The notes under the pieces were generated by a model, which worked only from the letters and a program-made list of their open reading frames with translations, had not been told where the DNA came from and searched no databases. A stretch of DNA of 64,000 nucleotides, from positions 3,224,001 through 3,288,000 of the forward strand of contig NZ_JMMA01000002.1 in assembly GCF_000686125.1 (NCBI RefSeq). Reading direction: 5' to 3'. Below, in pieces: positions 43,546 through 53,200 of this stretch. The DNA is from Ruminococcus sp. NK3A76. Lineage in GTDB: Bacteria > Bacillota > Clostridia > Oscillospirales > Ruminococcaceae. The stretch's first letter is position 1; each line of letters starts with the position of its first letter. A program made the position numbers and the translations under genes.

Positions 43546-45726
43546 TTATGTGCTCTCTCCCTGCTTGCCTAAAAACATGGCAGCAGCACGGGCAAGCATC
43601 TCGTGCTCGGGTGTTGCGGTCGAGAGGTCGTCAGAAGCCACGAGCGCAACAGCCCCCGTGCAGTCACCCGAGGATATGATAGGCACCACCGTGAGTGCCC
43701 GTCTGTCGATGCCCTCTATCGGCAGCAGCGGCTTTGTGCTGTCCTGCTCGGCGTAGTATGCACGCCTGCTCTCGAATATCTCCTCCAGTGCCGGGGACAC
43801 ACGCCGCTCCAAAAACTCACGCTTGTGTACCCCTGCCGCAGCAACAACATGGTCTCTGTCAAAAACCACTGCCGGCGAGCCGGACAGCTTACTTATCACC
43901 TGCGCTGCTTTTTCCGCCCCCTCGGCAAGCTCGCCCATTATCGAGTACTTTTTGAGCACCACCTCGCCGTTTGAGTCTGTGAATATTTCTAAGGGGTCGC
44001 CCTCACTGATAACATTGACACTAAGAATCTCGCCCTTGCTTGTGCGTACTTGGGCGATAGGTATGAGATTGTCGGCTTTCTTAGTGCCTGACTTAAAATT
44101 TACAGCAACAGTTTCCTCTTGAAGTTCTTCGGGAACGCCTGTCCGCAGTAGCGTATCAATATCCGCTTTCAGCTTAATATCAATGTGGTCGGTGTAAACG
44201 TCTATGCGGTCAAGAATGAAATCCACATCGGCTTTGGTCAGGCTGTCCTTGTTTATAATAGTATCAAAGACCTCCATGACCGTTTTGGCAGTGCGGTTCA
44301 TGGTGATGATCGCATTGTGCTTATCGGTGGCAAGCTGTATCTGATTGCGGAAACCCTCGATCTGCTGCATGAGATCATCAACCTGCTCTTGGTAGACTTC
44401 TTCGAGCATATCCTCACGTTCGGGATGCTTGGCGATGTCCTTTACGTGTTGACGGGCAAGGAATTTCAGCTCGGTCTTGATGTCCTCTATCCTTTGTAAA
44501 AGGACTTCCACTACTGTTTTGCTTGACGAGGTTTCTTTCTGCTCTTTGTCAATAGACTCTTGCAGCTGTTCAAGCATAGCTTCGGAATTGTCCTTGACTT
44601 TACGCACGAAAGATTTCAGCAGATCATCCAGCATATCTACTCTTGTGTGGTGAGAAGAACAGCCCTTGGTGCCACGTCTGTGATAAGTTCCGCAACGGTA
44701 GGCTTGTGGTATATCGCCACGGCTCATGGAAAACATGGGAGAACCGCAGTCACCGCAGAACAGATGTCCTGTGTAGACATTGTCGAACTTTTTGACGCCT
44801 CTGTAATTGGAGCGTGAACGTTGTTTCATCTGCTCCTGCACCACCGAAAACAGCTTGAAATCAACGATAGGCTCGTGGTTGTTTGCAATGACGATATGAT
44901 CTACTTCCTGCAATTTCTCGTCACCGCCGTTTATCTTCTTGCGGCGGTATTTTCTTTGCCTGAGAGTACCGATATAGAAATCGTTGGACAATATCTCGCT
45001 TATCGTAACAAGGCTCCATTCCGCTTTGGAGCGAACCACATATTCCTCACCCTCGGCTTCTTTCCGCATTTCCTCGGTCTTGCGAGGTGTGGGGATATGC
45101 TGATCTGTAAGATAGTTAGCAATTTTCTTGTAACCCCAGCCGTCCGCATAAAGCTGAAATATCTTCCGAACGATCTCTGCGGAAGGCTCATCAACGGTGA
45201 ATTTCATGGTCTTTGTGTTGGTCATGACATAACCGTAAGGAACGGCGCATATCCATTTACCCTCTTTCTGACGGCTGTTGATGACTGCCTTGACTTTCTT
45301 CGAGGTATCAGTAACAGGCATTTCGTTTACTAAAAATCTGAACTGTATCGCCATCCATTCGTCCGAAGTGGGAAAGTCGATGCCGTCACCTATCGAGATG
45401 ATACGAATACCTGCATCACGCAAGTCCTCCAATTCCACAAGTCCCCTGCTGGTACGTCTTGAAAATCTGGAAAAATCCTTGATAATAAGTATATCATACT
45501 CGCCATGAAATAGTTTTCTTCGTAGTTTCTGATAATCTTCACGCTGTTCAAAGGTATAGCCGCTGCGGTCACGGTCAGCGTAAAAGTCAAGCGTGGAATC
45601 GGGAAACGTCCGTGCAACATAGTCGGATATGATAGCTTTCTGGTTCTCAATGGAAGTGTTGTCCTTGTCCATTTCCTCGTCCACGGAAATTCGGCAATAA
45701 CCTGCTATCCTGAACTGTTCGCTCAT
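43546..45726 (-). CDS. Large serine recombinase fused in frame to the SpoVT C-terminal GAF domain
   Basis: 726 residues. Residues 1-150 form the resolvase domain with the nucleophile Ser14 in YCRISVDEE and the FSRFSRRTSRG active-site region. The Recombinase domain follows (about 165-290), then a zinc ribbon (FCGDCGSPM ... YRCG, about 315-360), a coiled-coil region (about 370-480) and a tail to residue 578. There, at E-G-D-P, the protein joins a sequence that matches the SpoVT C-terminus: LEIFTDSNGEVVLKKYS, then SGSPAVVFDRDHVVAAAGVHKREFL. The 11-bp core at 43994-44004 lies in both reading frames, so the fusion is the direct result of integration. The recombinase was probably about 604 residues before integration. 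TTGACA-17-TACAAT lies at 45781-45809. Confidence 0.88.
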   Translation of the reverse strand: MSEQFRIAGYCRISVDEEMDKDNTSIENQKAIISDYVARTFPDSTLDFYADRDRSGYTFEQREDYQKLRRKLFHGEYDILIIKDFSRFSRRTSRGLVELEDLRDAGIRIISIGDGIDFPTSDEWMAIQFRFLVNEMPVTDTSKKVKAVINSRQKEGKWICAVPYGYVMTNTKTMKFTVDEPSAEIVRKIFQLYADGWGYKKIANYLTDQHIPTPRKTEEMRKEAEGEEYVVRSKAEWSLVTISEILSNDFYIGTLRQRKYRRKKINGGDEKLQEVDHIVIANNHEPIVDFKLFSVVQEQMKQRSRSNYRGVKKFDNVYTGHLFCGDCGSPMFSMSRGDIPQAYRCGTYHRRGTKGCSSHHTRVDMLDDLLKSFVRKVKDNSEAMLEQLQESIDKEQKETSSSKTVVEVLLQRIEDIKTELKFLARQHVKDIAKHPEREDMLEEVYQEQVDDLMQQIEGFRNQIQLATDKHNAIITMNRTAKTVMEVFDTIINKDSLTKADVDFILDRIDVYTDHIDIKLKADIDTLLRTGVPEELQEETVAVNFKSGTKKADNLIPIAQVRTSKGEILSVNVISEGDPLEIFTDSNGEVVLKKYSIMGELAEGAEKAAQVISKLSGSPAVVFDRDHVVAAAGVHKREFLERRVSPALEEIFESRRAYYAEQDSTKPLLPIEGIDRRALTVVPIISSGDCTGAVALVASDDLSTATPEHEMLARAAAMFLGKQGEST
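43994..44004 (-). other. Attachment-site core at the recombinase end of the element
   Basis: The 11-bp GAGGGCGACCC (minus strand) is shared with 57283-57293. A 19-bp element-derived arm reaches to 44021 (minus: GTGTCAATGTTATCAGTGA), and on the other side spoVT sequence begins. The core encodes E-G-D-P in both genes. Confidence 0.85.
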
Positions 45727-45780
45727 TGTTCTCTCCTTTCTATCAATGTTGTTTCACTACATTTAATTTTTTATATCAAC

Positions 45781-45809
45781 ATTGTACCATACAATATAAT
45801 ATTTGTCAA
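45781..45809 (-). promoter_or_regulatory. Promoter of the recombinase gene
   Basis: Minus strand TTGACA (45804-45809) and TACAAT (45781-45786), spacer 17 bp, with AAAGGAGAG before the ATG at 45726. The recombinase can therefore be made independently of spoVT transcription. Confidence 0.8.
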
Positions 45810-45834
45810 GCTAAACTTACAGAAAAAGGGCGTG

Positions 45835-46044
45835 CTAAGCACACCCTAAATTCTTTATAAGCAGATTTTCCGCACATCGGAACAGATCACCCTGCCCCGA
45901 CAGAAAGAATACGACTTTGCATTTTTTTACCTTGACCTTAGATAAAAGTTTCTCGGTCAGCTCTGCCCGGTCGTACATCTGCTGTTCCTCATTTGTCAGC
46001 CACACCTCAATGTAGCCTTTGTTCGATTTGTTGTATATCTCCAA
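45835..46044 (-). CDS. Small protein of unknown function next to the recombinase
   Basis: 69 residues: GYIEVWLTNEEQQMYDRAELTEKLLSKVKVKKCKVVFFLSGQGDL, then a short hydrophobic helix. It has alternating helix and strand with no catalytic motif, and resembles short hypothetical proteins often found beside recombinases in Firmicutes elements (recalled, not searched). AAAGGAGC is close to the start. It is about 55 bp behind the 46244 gene and 25 bp ahead of the recombinase promoter, on the same strand. A role as recombination directionality factor is possible but unsupported. Confidence 0.6.
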   Translation of the reverse strand: MEIYNKSNKGYIEVWLTNEEQQMYDRAELTEKLLSKVKVKKCKVVFFLSGQGDLFRCAENLLIKNLGCA

Positions 46045-46243
46045 TGAATAAGCTCCTTTTTACACTATCTATATTGTATGATTCTCGGATTTACGGAACT
46101 TATTCATTTTCAGCGTTCTATCATTGATTATTTCTCCTTTCGCTTTCACGAAAGGAGGTATGACGCTGCCTTAAACGGTTGGCGAATCCGCTCTGGCAGC
46201 CTGCTGCTTGGCGTTGCAGCAGCATACACGACGATGACGTTTT

Positions 46244-46603
46244 TTATGAAGTAGTTTTATCCGAGGCAGGCGAATCCTCGGATATTTTCTTGGACTTTTC
46301 ACGCTCGGCTTGCTCACGTTTGAGCTGCTCGATAAAGCCCTTGTTACGGTTATCATTCATTATTCTGTCGAACTTAACGATAACCTCCTCGGGGGATAAG
46401 GATTCCCCGAATACTGATATGACGTGGTCGTAAACAGCGTTTCTTTTCTTCTGTTCGAGCTGTGCTATCTCAGCTTTTATTTTCGCATCAAGAGCATTGT
46501 AAGCGTCAATGGTCGGCTGTATCTCGGCACGGTTTTTCTCGATTTTTTCCCTGTACTTTTCACGCTTAGCGATCTTCATTTCAAGTGTAACCTTTTTCGG
46601 CAT
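46244..46603 (-). CDS. Coiled-coil protein of unknown function
   Basis: 119 residues, mostly one long charged helix: KREKYREKIEKNRAEIQ, then DALDAKIKAEIAQLEQKKRNA, with heptad spacing of hydrophobic residues. The second half has HVISVFGESLSPEEVIVKFDRIM and a Lys/Glu-rich C-terminal tail. AAAGGAAG precedes the ATG at 46603. I do not recognise a family; small helical proteins of this size occur in mobilisation modules. It is in the element's small-gene block and probably co-transcribed toward the recombinase. Confidence 0.6.
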   Translation of the reverse strand: MPKKVTLEMKIAKREKYREKIEKNRAEIQPTIDAYNALDAKIKAEIAQLEQKKRNAVYDHVISVFGESLSPEEVIVKFDRIMNDNRNKGFIEQLKREQAEREKSKKISEDSPASDKTTS

Positions 46604-46770
46604 AGCATCTTCCTTTCTTTTTTACCTCGTTTTTCGGAACGCTGCCACGGAATCTTTTCCCATGACAGCAGGGAATAAAACATAGCGATCACCCCTTTGC
46701 ATATACTTAAATTTTGTGATTTTAGACCATTAACTTAGGTACAATTACGACAGATTTCTTCCCTTGCAGT

Positions 46771-47165
46771 TCACGCTATTCTCTGAAATTTTCTATACCG
46801 TTCATTCCCAAAAATACGAATAGCTGCATTTTGCTCTGTTTCATATTCTTGCATAGCAATATCTTCAACGTTAAGGGCAACGGGTTCCCTTAACAGCCAA
46901 TTTCAGACGGAAGTTTGATAATTGGAAGAAAGTGGGAGGAGTATGCACCATTTTATATGCTTGCTCGTAAAGTTTGACATTTATCAAGTATATCTTCGCA
47001 AATGCAAAGCTTTTCCGCAAAAAACAAATTAACTGCTGATCCAAATCCGTGTTCGGAAATATTGTTTGATATTTCAGCTTTAATATTTTTACATACCAAT
47101 TGCAAAATCCGGTAAGAACATCTGTTCGTATTTCTTATTATATTACAAGAACATATGTTTGTCAA
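46771..47165 (-). pseudogene. Gene remnants (two out-of-phase fragments), unknown family
   Basis: Two adjacent minus-strand open stretches read like coding sequence but lack a full start: 46953-47165 (with SEHGFGSAVNLFFAEKLC and EDILDKCQ) and 46771-46904 (with LNVEDIAMQEYETEQN). They are out of phase, short and without a ribosome site, so I take them as decayed. No family is recognised. The remainder of 46604-47490 is A/T-rich and without a feature I can support. Confidence 0.35.
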
Positions 47166-47490
47166 GAGGTTTTAGAATATTTGTTTGGACGTTATTTTTA
47201 GTTTTTTCACCTTTAGATTAGTTCAGTTTTTTGATGATAACAGTTAAGTAATGAATAATTGATAAGGAGGAAAATGCAATGTGAATTTTGATAAGCTTTG
47301 ACAAAATGGCCGCAGTTTCTGCAGTAGGCTTAATATATATGTTCTGCAAATAACGAACAGAATAAATGTACAAAGCGTTCGTACTGATTGGATACAAACG
47401 CTTTTTTGTCAGTAAGAATCTGTGCAGCTTTAAGAATGTAGCTCAAAAGCTGATGTTAGCCCTCGGATCAGAACACATAGTATAGTCTGC

Positions 47491-47762
47491 GCAGAACCCC
47501 GCGTGTGCGGGGGAAAAGATTTTCACTCCTTTCAGCCACCCTACGGGGTGGGGATCACCCCCGCATGTGCGGGGAAAAGGCAGAGGTAGGCAGAAATGAC
47601 CTACCCCTTTTAGGATCACCCCCGCATGTGCGGGGAAAAGAAAATGAAATGAACTACTATATAACGCCCGACAGGATCACCCCCGCATGTGCGGGGAAAA
47701 GTTATCTTATTTTATTTTGATAAAGGAGTGTGTAGGATCACCCCCGCATGTGCGGGGAAAAG
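47491..47762 (-). CRISPR. Type I-E CRISPR array, five repeats and four 33-bp spacers
   Basis: The 28-bp repeat GGATCACCCCCGCATGTG continuing CGGGGAAAAG lies at 47552-47579, 47613-47640, 47674-47701 and 47735-47762. A degenerate copy lies at 47491-47518. All spacers are 33 bp. The reverse complement (starting CTTTTCCCCGC and ending GGTGATCC) has the I-E repeat orientation, so transcription is expected on the minus strand. The degenerate repeat at the low-coordinate end is then the leader-distal one, as is usual. Only 38 bp separate the array from the cas2e remnant stop; a leader is not evident. Confidence 0.95.
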
Positions 47763-47800
47763 ACTAAAAAGTTGTTGAAAATACAGGGTGTTTGCTTTCT

Positions 47801-48655
47801 TTACCCTTCCGTTTTCTTTAACTTTTCAAAGATCCTGTATGTCAGCTTACAGTCCTCAAGTGCCATGTGTTGAATGTTGGCCTTAATCCCAAGATATTTA
47901 CATATCGATGAAATACTGTACCCTTCAGATATATCTGTTTTCTTTCTAGCGATTTTCAGTGTATCAATTAATCTGTTGCCTATATACATTTTGCCTGTTT
48001 GTGCACATAGCCTTTGCAGAAATCCTATATCAAAACTGATATTATGTCCGACAAGCGTATCATTTCCGCAGAACTCGGTCATCAGTTCAAGAGCCGTTTT
48101 CGGTTCTATTCCATCAGTTTTAAGCATATCATCAGTTATATCTGTCAGCTTTACGATATTTTCCGGAATGACCATGTCGCACTTGACAAGAACAGAAAAA
48201 CTGTCTTCGACTTCACCTGCTCTGACCCTTAACGCTCCGATCTCAATTATTCGATCGTCTGCTCTAAGCCCGGTCGTTTCGATATCGATCACCGTATAGT
48301 TCTCTATATCATATCCCTTACGTTTTTTCTGTTCTGTATGGTTTTTGTGGTTTATTACCGCCTTAGATCCGGCTTTATATTCTGTATCAGATTCCTTCGG
48401 AAACATTCTTTTTACAAGTGTTACTCCGTCTAGATTGCAAGGCTCCCATTCACCGCCGTGTATCCTGAAATCAAGTTTTTGCTCGTTGTTCGCAGAGTAA
48501 GCCATTACTACTCTTCCGCTACTGATATTCCTGCATATTCTGTCCCACAGTCCGTCTCTTACTCTTGCACTCAGATTTCCAACATAAACTCCCGTATCAA
48601 GCTCAAAAAGCCATTTAGTAAGATCTCCTCGTAGCTTTTGAGGACAGCTTTGCCT
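47801..48655 (-). pseudogene. Truncated cas2e fused to a DEDDh exonuclease (type I-E adaptation gene)
   Basis: The frame contains SCPQKLRGDLTKWLFELDTGVYVGN and SARVRDGLWDRIC, followed by NNEQKLDFRIHGGEWEP: this is Cas2e, minus its first 8 or so residues (normally M-x-V-I-x-L-x-x-C). From about residue 130 a DEDDh exonuclease follows, with D-I-E in VIDIETTGL, LVGHNISFDIGFL and a final HMALEDCKLT. Cas2e-DnaQ/DEDDh fusions are known in I-E systems. The upstream part has been replaced by a fragment of an unrelated protein, so the true start is lost; the frame remains open to an ATG at 48694 within foreign sequence. No cas1, cas3 or Cascade gene is present. Confidence 0.82.
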
Positions 48656-49915
48656 TTTCAAGAAGTGGGCGCAGGCCTTCAAGTGTCGTGCCATATCCCG
48701 ATATGTCTATCCCATAGCTGTCACAAAGCTCGGTGTTAAAGCTTATTCCCAGGCAGTCAGCACCGAGCGGCAGAAAGCCCCTGCCGTATATCTGCCCCTG
48801 CTCGTCTGATAAGGTCTGCCAGAACCACTCTGGGTATGCCTGATACATCTTCTTTCCAAGTTCGCTGTCAAAATACTCATTGAGCGGTATGAAATATCCG
48901 TTTTTCACAGATTCATTGTATGAATAAGCTCCGTCAAAGCCTGCACCGCTTAAAATAATATCTATCTGCTCGCCGCTTTGCAAAGCATTTTTGTAATAAT
49001 CTCTCATCAGCTCCCTTTCTTCCGAGCCGTCGCCTTTTATCTTTACCTCCTCATGATGAATGAACTTAACAGCAAAGTCATATCCCTTTTCATCAAGGTA
49101 TTTATTCACCTCATTCTGAATATGGTTTTTGTCATTGCTGCTTTCCGTAAGTGCCCATACAAGCTTTGTTTTGTTCTCAAAAAAGCTTTCATCTTCTGTT
49201 TCAAGGTCATAGTCCTCTGTATAATAAAAGCCGTTTTCGCCCTCATCAGTAATATCCTCTGTATCTGTATCGGTATCGGGTATCTCCTCCTCACGCAGAT
49301 CAAAGGGAACGCCCTCTATCCTCACTGCCTTATCAATGTCGCCGTTTTTAAGGTCATTAGGGGAAAGCATTAAGGCAATACCGCACGACCATTGTATGTC
49401 AGATGCGCTGACAAATTTTTCGTCAGATTGCCTATATCCGCCGCAGTTTTACTGGCGTAAGACAAGGTGGATTTGGGCGATATGACGGAAAATTTTCAAG
49501 CATATGGCATACAAAGGCGTAAGCCGTTGGTTGTGCGGTGTTGCCTTAATATTTCCTCTCTGTCGCTCCAGCCCGTGTTAGGCGTTCTAACAATAAAGAT
49601 ATGCTCACCCGATACGGTATGAAGTCTGTAATTATACTGCTCATTATTTGTAACAAGCTCGGTCAGCTTACCGTCCGAAACACAGCTTATCTTCATTACA
49701 TTCTCGCTGTCAAGCACCCCGTCGGGCGAGCTTGACGAGGTCACAAAAACGTCATTTCCGTATTCACAGATATTGCTTACATATGAGCTAATATCACAAA
49801 GCTTTTCCTTTTCCTTTGTGCTTAGATCAAGCCTGTAAAGTGCTATCGGAGCATTGCCCGTATAAGTCTGATAATAAAACCTGCCCCGTTCAAAGCCTAC
49901 CACACTAAGCTTTTG
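48615..49915 (-). pseudogene. Remnant of a beta-propeller/solute-binding-type protein, split by MITE copy C
   Basis: Two pieces read in phase once the MITE-like element (49370-49549) is removed. The 5' piece has YVSNICEYGNDVFVTSSS and EHIFIVRTPNTGWSDREEI, propeller-like. The 3' piece has ENKTKLVWALTESSNDKNHIQNEVNKY and IDIILSGAGFDGAYSY, then GFLPLGADCLGISFNTELCD, a pattern of extracellular solute-binding proteins. The upstream end is cut by an in-frame stop near 49910, and the downstream end fuses into the cas2e remnant at about 48650. It is not a functional gene. Confidence 0.7.
49374..49545 (-). repeat. 172-bp MITE-like element, copy C (divergent, inverted)
   Basis: The body is exactly 172 bp, with ends GGCAATACCGCAC and GTGCGGTGTTGCC. 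TTAA is directly repeated at 49370-49373 and 49546-49549. The interior shares only blocks with copies A and B, such as TTCCGTCATAT and CAATCTGACGAAAAA when reverse-complemented. Deleting body plus one TTAA joins the flanking pseudogene pieces in frame (E-E-I-L-M-L-S-P-N). Confidence 0.88.
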
Positions 49916-49940
49916 AGCATTTGTTTTGGATAAGAATCAT

Positions 49941-49969
49941 TTGACTTTTTCGTGGCGGTTCGGTATAAT
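49941..49969 (+). promoter_or_regulatory. Promoter of the 1085-aa protein gene
   Basis: TTGACT (49941-49946), a 17-bp spacer and TATAAT (49964-49969). The leader is about 290 nt and holds a possible 14-codon open frame (50033-50077). AGGAGG lies 8 bases ahead of the start at 50264. Nothing else is seen in 49916-50263. Confidence 0.7.
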
Positions 49970-50263
49970 ATAGGTGTGAATGGGCGAATCAAATGCCCGA
50001 CAAGGCAAATCGGAATTTACAGAAGAATCAATATGGATATCGAAAAAGCAAAAGCATATTTCGCAAAGCTCCACTGAGAATATATATGGCTGTATCTATT
50101 TCCAAAACCGTCTTGTTTTGTGAAACTGTATATCTGCACAAAAACAGTTTCGGTTATTTGTGCAAATCGGCGAAAAGCAAGGCTCTGTGAAACCATTTAT
50201 GCTTTTTCGGGGTGTTGATTATAGATGACAAGGCAAGCATAATATTATTAGGAGGTTAAGAAT

Positions 50264-53200
50264 ATGCCACGCTTACAAGAGATTTACAACGATGCGATAA
50301 ATACTGTCAAGAATAATCCTCAGACGATAGGTATACAGTTCGGGATAGCTCTTACTGCATACAGAATGATGCAGGATAACCCGAATGATGACAGCTACGA
50401 CCACAGCTATGCAGAGGTCGGCTCAAACCAGTTTCAAAATATGCGCTCCCCTGCATACGGAAAAGCGTTCAAGACAGTTGGTGAAAAGCAGACCTTAGAG
50501 CTTATGCAGAACCCCGAGAGGTTCTGGAAGGCATATAACGCTTTTGAAGAAAACAATAAGCGTCAGCCTGTCGAGGATATCAAAGCGGACGAAAAGGCGG
50601 CTTATGACGACAAGATAAAGGATATCAACAACAAGCTGAGCGATATAAATAAGCAGATGCAGGATGCATTAGTGCAGTCAAGAGCGTTAGCGAACGATGA
50701 TCCCAAAAGGCAGGAGCTTGCAAAGCTGAACGATGACCTGATGAAGCAGAGAGCAAGGCAGAGGCGTGCGCTGGTGGACACTGCCAGAGAGCATGCTAAA
50801 AGAGCTGTTGCGCTTGTGGCTGCCGATCGGAAAAACGGCGGTCTCGGTGCAGTAAGCCCCGATGAGATAGAGGCTGAGCTTGAAAGCTTTAATAAAGACC
50901 CGTTCTTTACAGAAAGAATGAATCAGCTCGGCGACCGTGCTCTTGATGCAGTAATTGCCGACCCTGCCAAATTTCTTGATGATTACAGGACTGAAAGGGC
51001 ACTCTATAATGAGCTTAAGGAGCTGAGGGATAAAAAGGATTACAAGGGTCTCGTTGACCGTATGGAGCAGCTGCTCGGAGATGATGACGAATCTATGGCT
51101 GATATATACACCAACACTATCAGCGGCGTCATAACCGAGAAGATCCCTAACGTTGGCAAGAATAAGGAATTTGATGATGAGACCAAGGAATTCATTACCG
51201 GGCTTACCAATGAGCTTTCAAGCCGCATGGCAAAGAACTGTGTAGATGTAAGGCTTGCAAAGGAAGAGATGAAGGAGAGGGTCAGAAACGGCGAATTCCC
51301 CGAGACCTTCCTTGTAAATGATGACACCAAGCTGCTTAATAAGATCGGCGAAGACCTTGCGCTCTACCAGACCGATGCCGGCAAGAAAATGGGCATCTAC
51401 TACACAATAATGAATGAAATGCTGATGCCGGGTACAAAGACCCCAAATCAGAAAGCTAAGGGTACTATAAACGGTATTGATGCATCGGACTATGTAGGCA
51501 AGACCTTAACTAATGCCATAACGGACACCTACCAAAAGGAGCATCCCGAGTATCTTGAGGGAATGAAGACTCATCCGGACGGCCCGGAATTCTTTATAAA
51601 GGATCAGTGGTTCTATCAGCCCCCTAAAGGCAGAAAAGACTTTGATTATAACAGAAAGCGTGCAAAGGAGGGTGAGTCATACTTTAAGTCAATGCCAAAG
51701 CTTCACAAAAAGCTTTTGGATATGACACCCGAGCAGCTTTTGGCATTTGAGAAGGAGGAGGCCGCAAAGCGTGCCCTTGATGCGGAGATACCCGAGAGGT
51801 TTAGGGACTTCAACAAGAAGGCTGATTACCTTATCGCTGAAATGGACGCAAAGAAGGGCAGTGTAAAGAATACAGCACAGTATCAGAAAATGTATGCAGA
51901 GCTCAAGAATTTCCAAAATCTCGGAACTCCAAAATTTGTTACTGCAAATGATGTTGATTCAAAAAGCGCCGTTCGCAGCGCCATCTTATCAAGGACCACA
52001 GTAAGAAAGTCGCTTCTGAGGCTTGACCTTGCAGCTAAGGAGTATGAGAAGACCGACCCCGAGTTTGCAAAAAAGGTAAAGGGCTTTGTATGGGAGCAGA
52101 GGCTTGCAAACAAAAAGTATCTTGAAAACGAGCCTCTTACTGATAATGATTTTAAGCTCATAGGAAAGGCCAAGAAGGTCAGAAGCAACGAATTGCAGGG
52201 CGTTCGGTTTGACGAATATGCCGACACCGTAGCACGCCAGCAGGGCATCAGCGGGGCAGACGGCAAGATATCGCAGCTCAGAAGAAAACACAAGGACGCA
52301 CAGCTTGTCTTCGGCAGCAAGAAGTATGACCGTGTGGGCGAGGCTTTGAAGAATCTGGAAACGGCCTTTAAAAATATGGAGCAGACCGAAAAACTCCGTA
52401 ATGAAATGAACCGTCAGGAAGATACAATGTCTAATATCGCATTACACACAGAGGTAAAGAACGTAATACAATGCCTTGATGTGCTAAAGGGCGCAACGGG
52501 CGCTTACTTTGAGCATAAGAGGAATGACGGGCAGTGGATAGGCAACAATCAGAACGCCAACAAGAGAATAGGCGTTGTAAAGGAGATCGACGAGTTTGCC
52601 GATATGTTAAGTGATATAATGGCGAAAAAGTCGAAGATACTCGATGACAAGATAGTAGGCAAGCTGCGTGAGGAGCGGGCCGAGCAGCTGAAGGCGCAGG
52701 CCGAGCAGCAGGCACTCGAAGCACAGCCCAAGAAGCTCTCGCCCGAGGAAGAATTTGCTAAGAGCAAGGAGAGCTTTGCAAACGAGGCAGCCGAGGTATG
52801 GCTCAAAAACAAGTTCAAGAGCACTGTTGATGAGCAGATAAACAAAAAGCACCCCGACTACACCGAGCAGCAGAGGCAGCAGGTACACGAGCAGAACGCC
52901 GACAAGGTCGGTGAGTATATTGCACAGAATAAAGAGGCGCTTAAAAATGATGAGGCCTTCAAGAGCTTTATGGGCAGGATCAAAAACGAGCATGACCTTC
53001 AGGATATGAGACAGTACGCCGTGGCTGAAAACGGCAGTAAGCTCTATAGGATAATAAACGGCGAAAAGGTAATTGAAAACGAGGTCGCTGACCTTGACAA
53101 GAGGATAAAGAGGGCGCAGGAAAACCTTACGGATAACAAGAGCACGCTTGCTGAAAACGAGTTCCCGAACCCCGGGCACGACAGCAATTACAACGACTAT

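Noticed and set aside
47505-47720. 71-codon plus-strand frame across the CRISPR array
   Set aside because: It only translates the repeats and spacers and has no ribosome site.
49993-50190. 65-codon plus-strand frame upstream of the 1085-aa gene
   Set aside because: There is no ribosome site and the composition is that of a leader; I mention only the 14-codon frame as a possibility.
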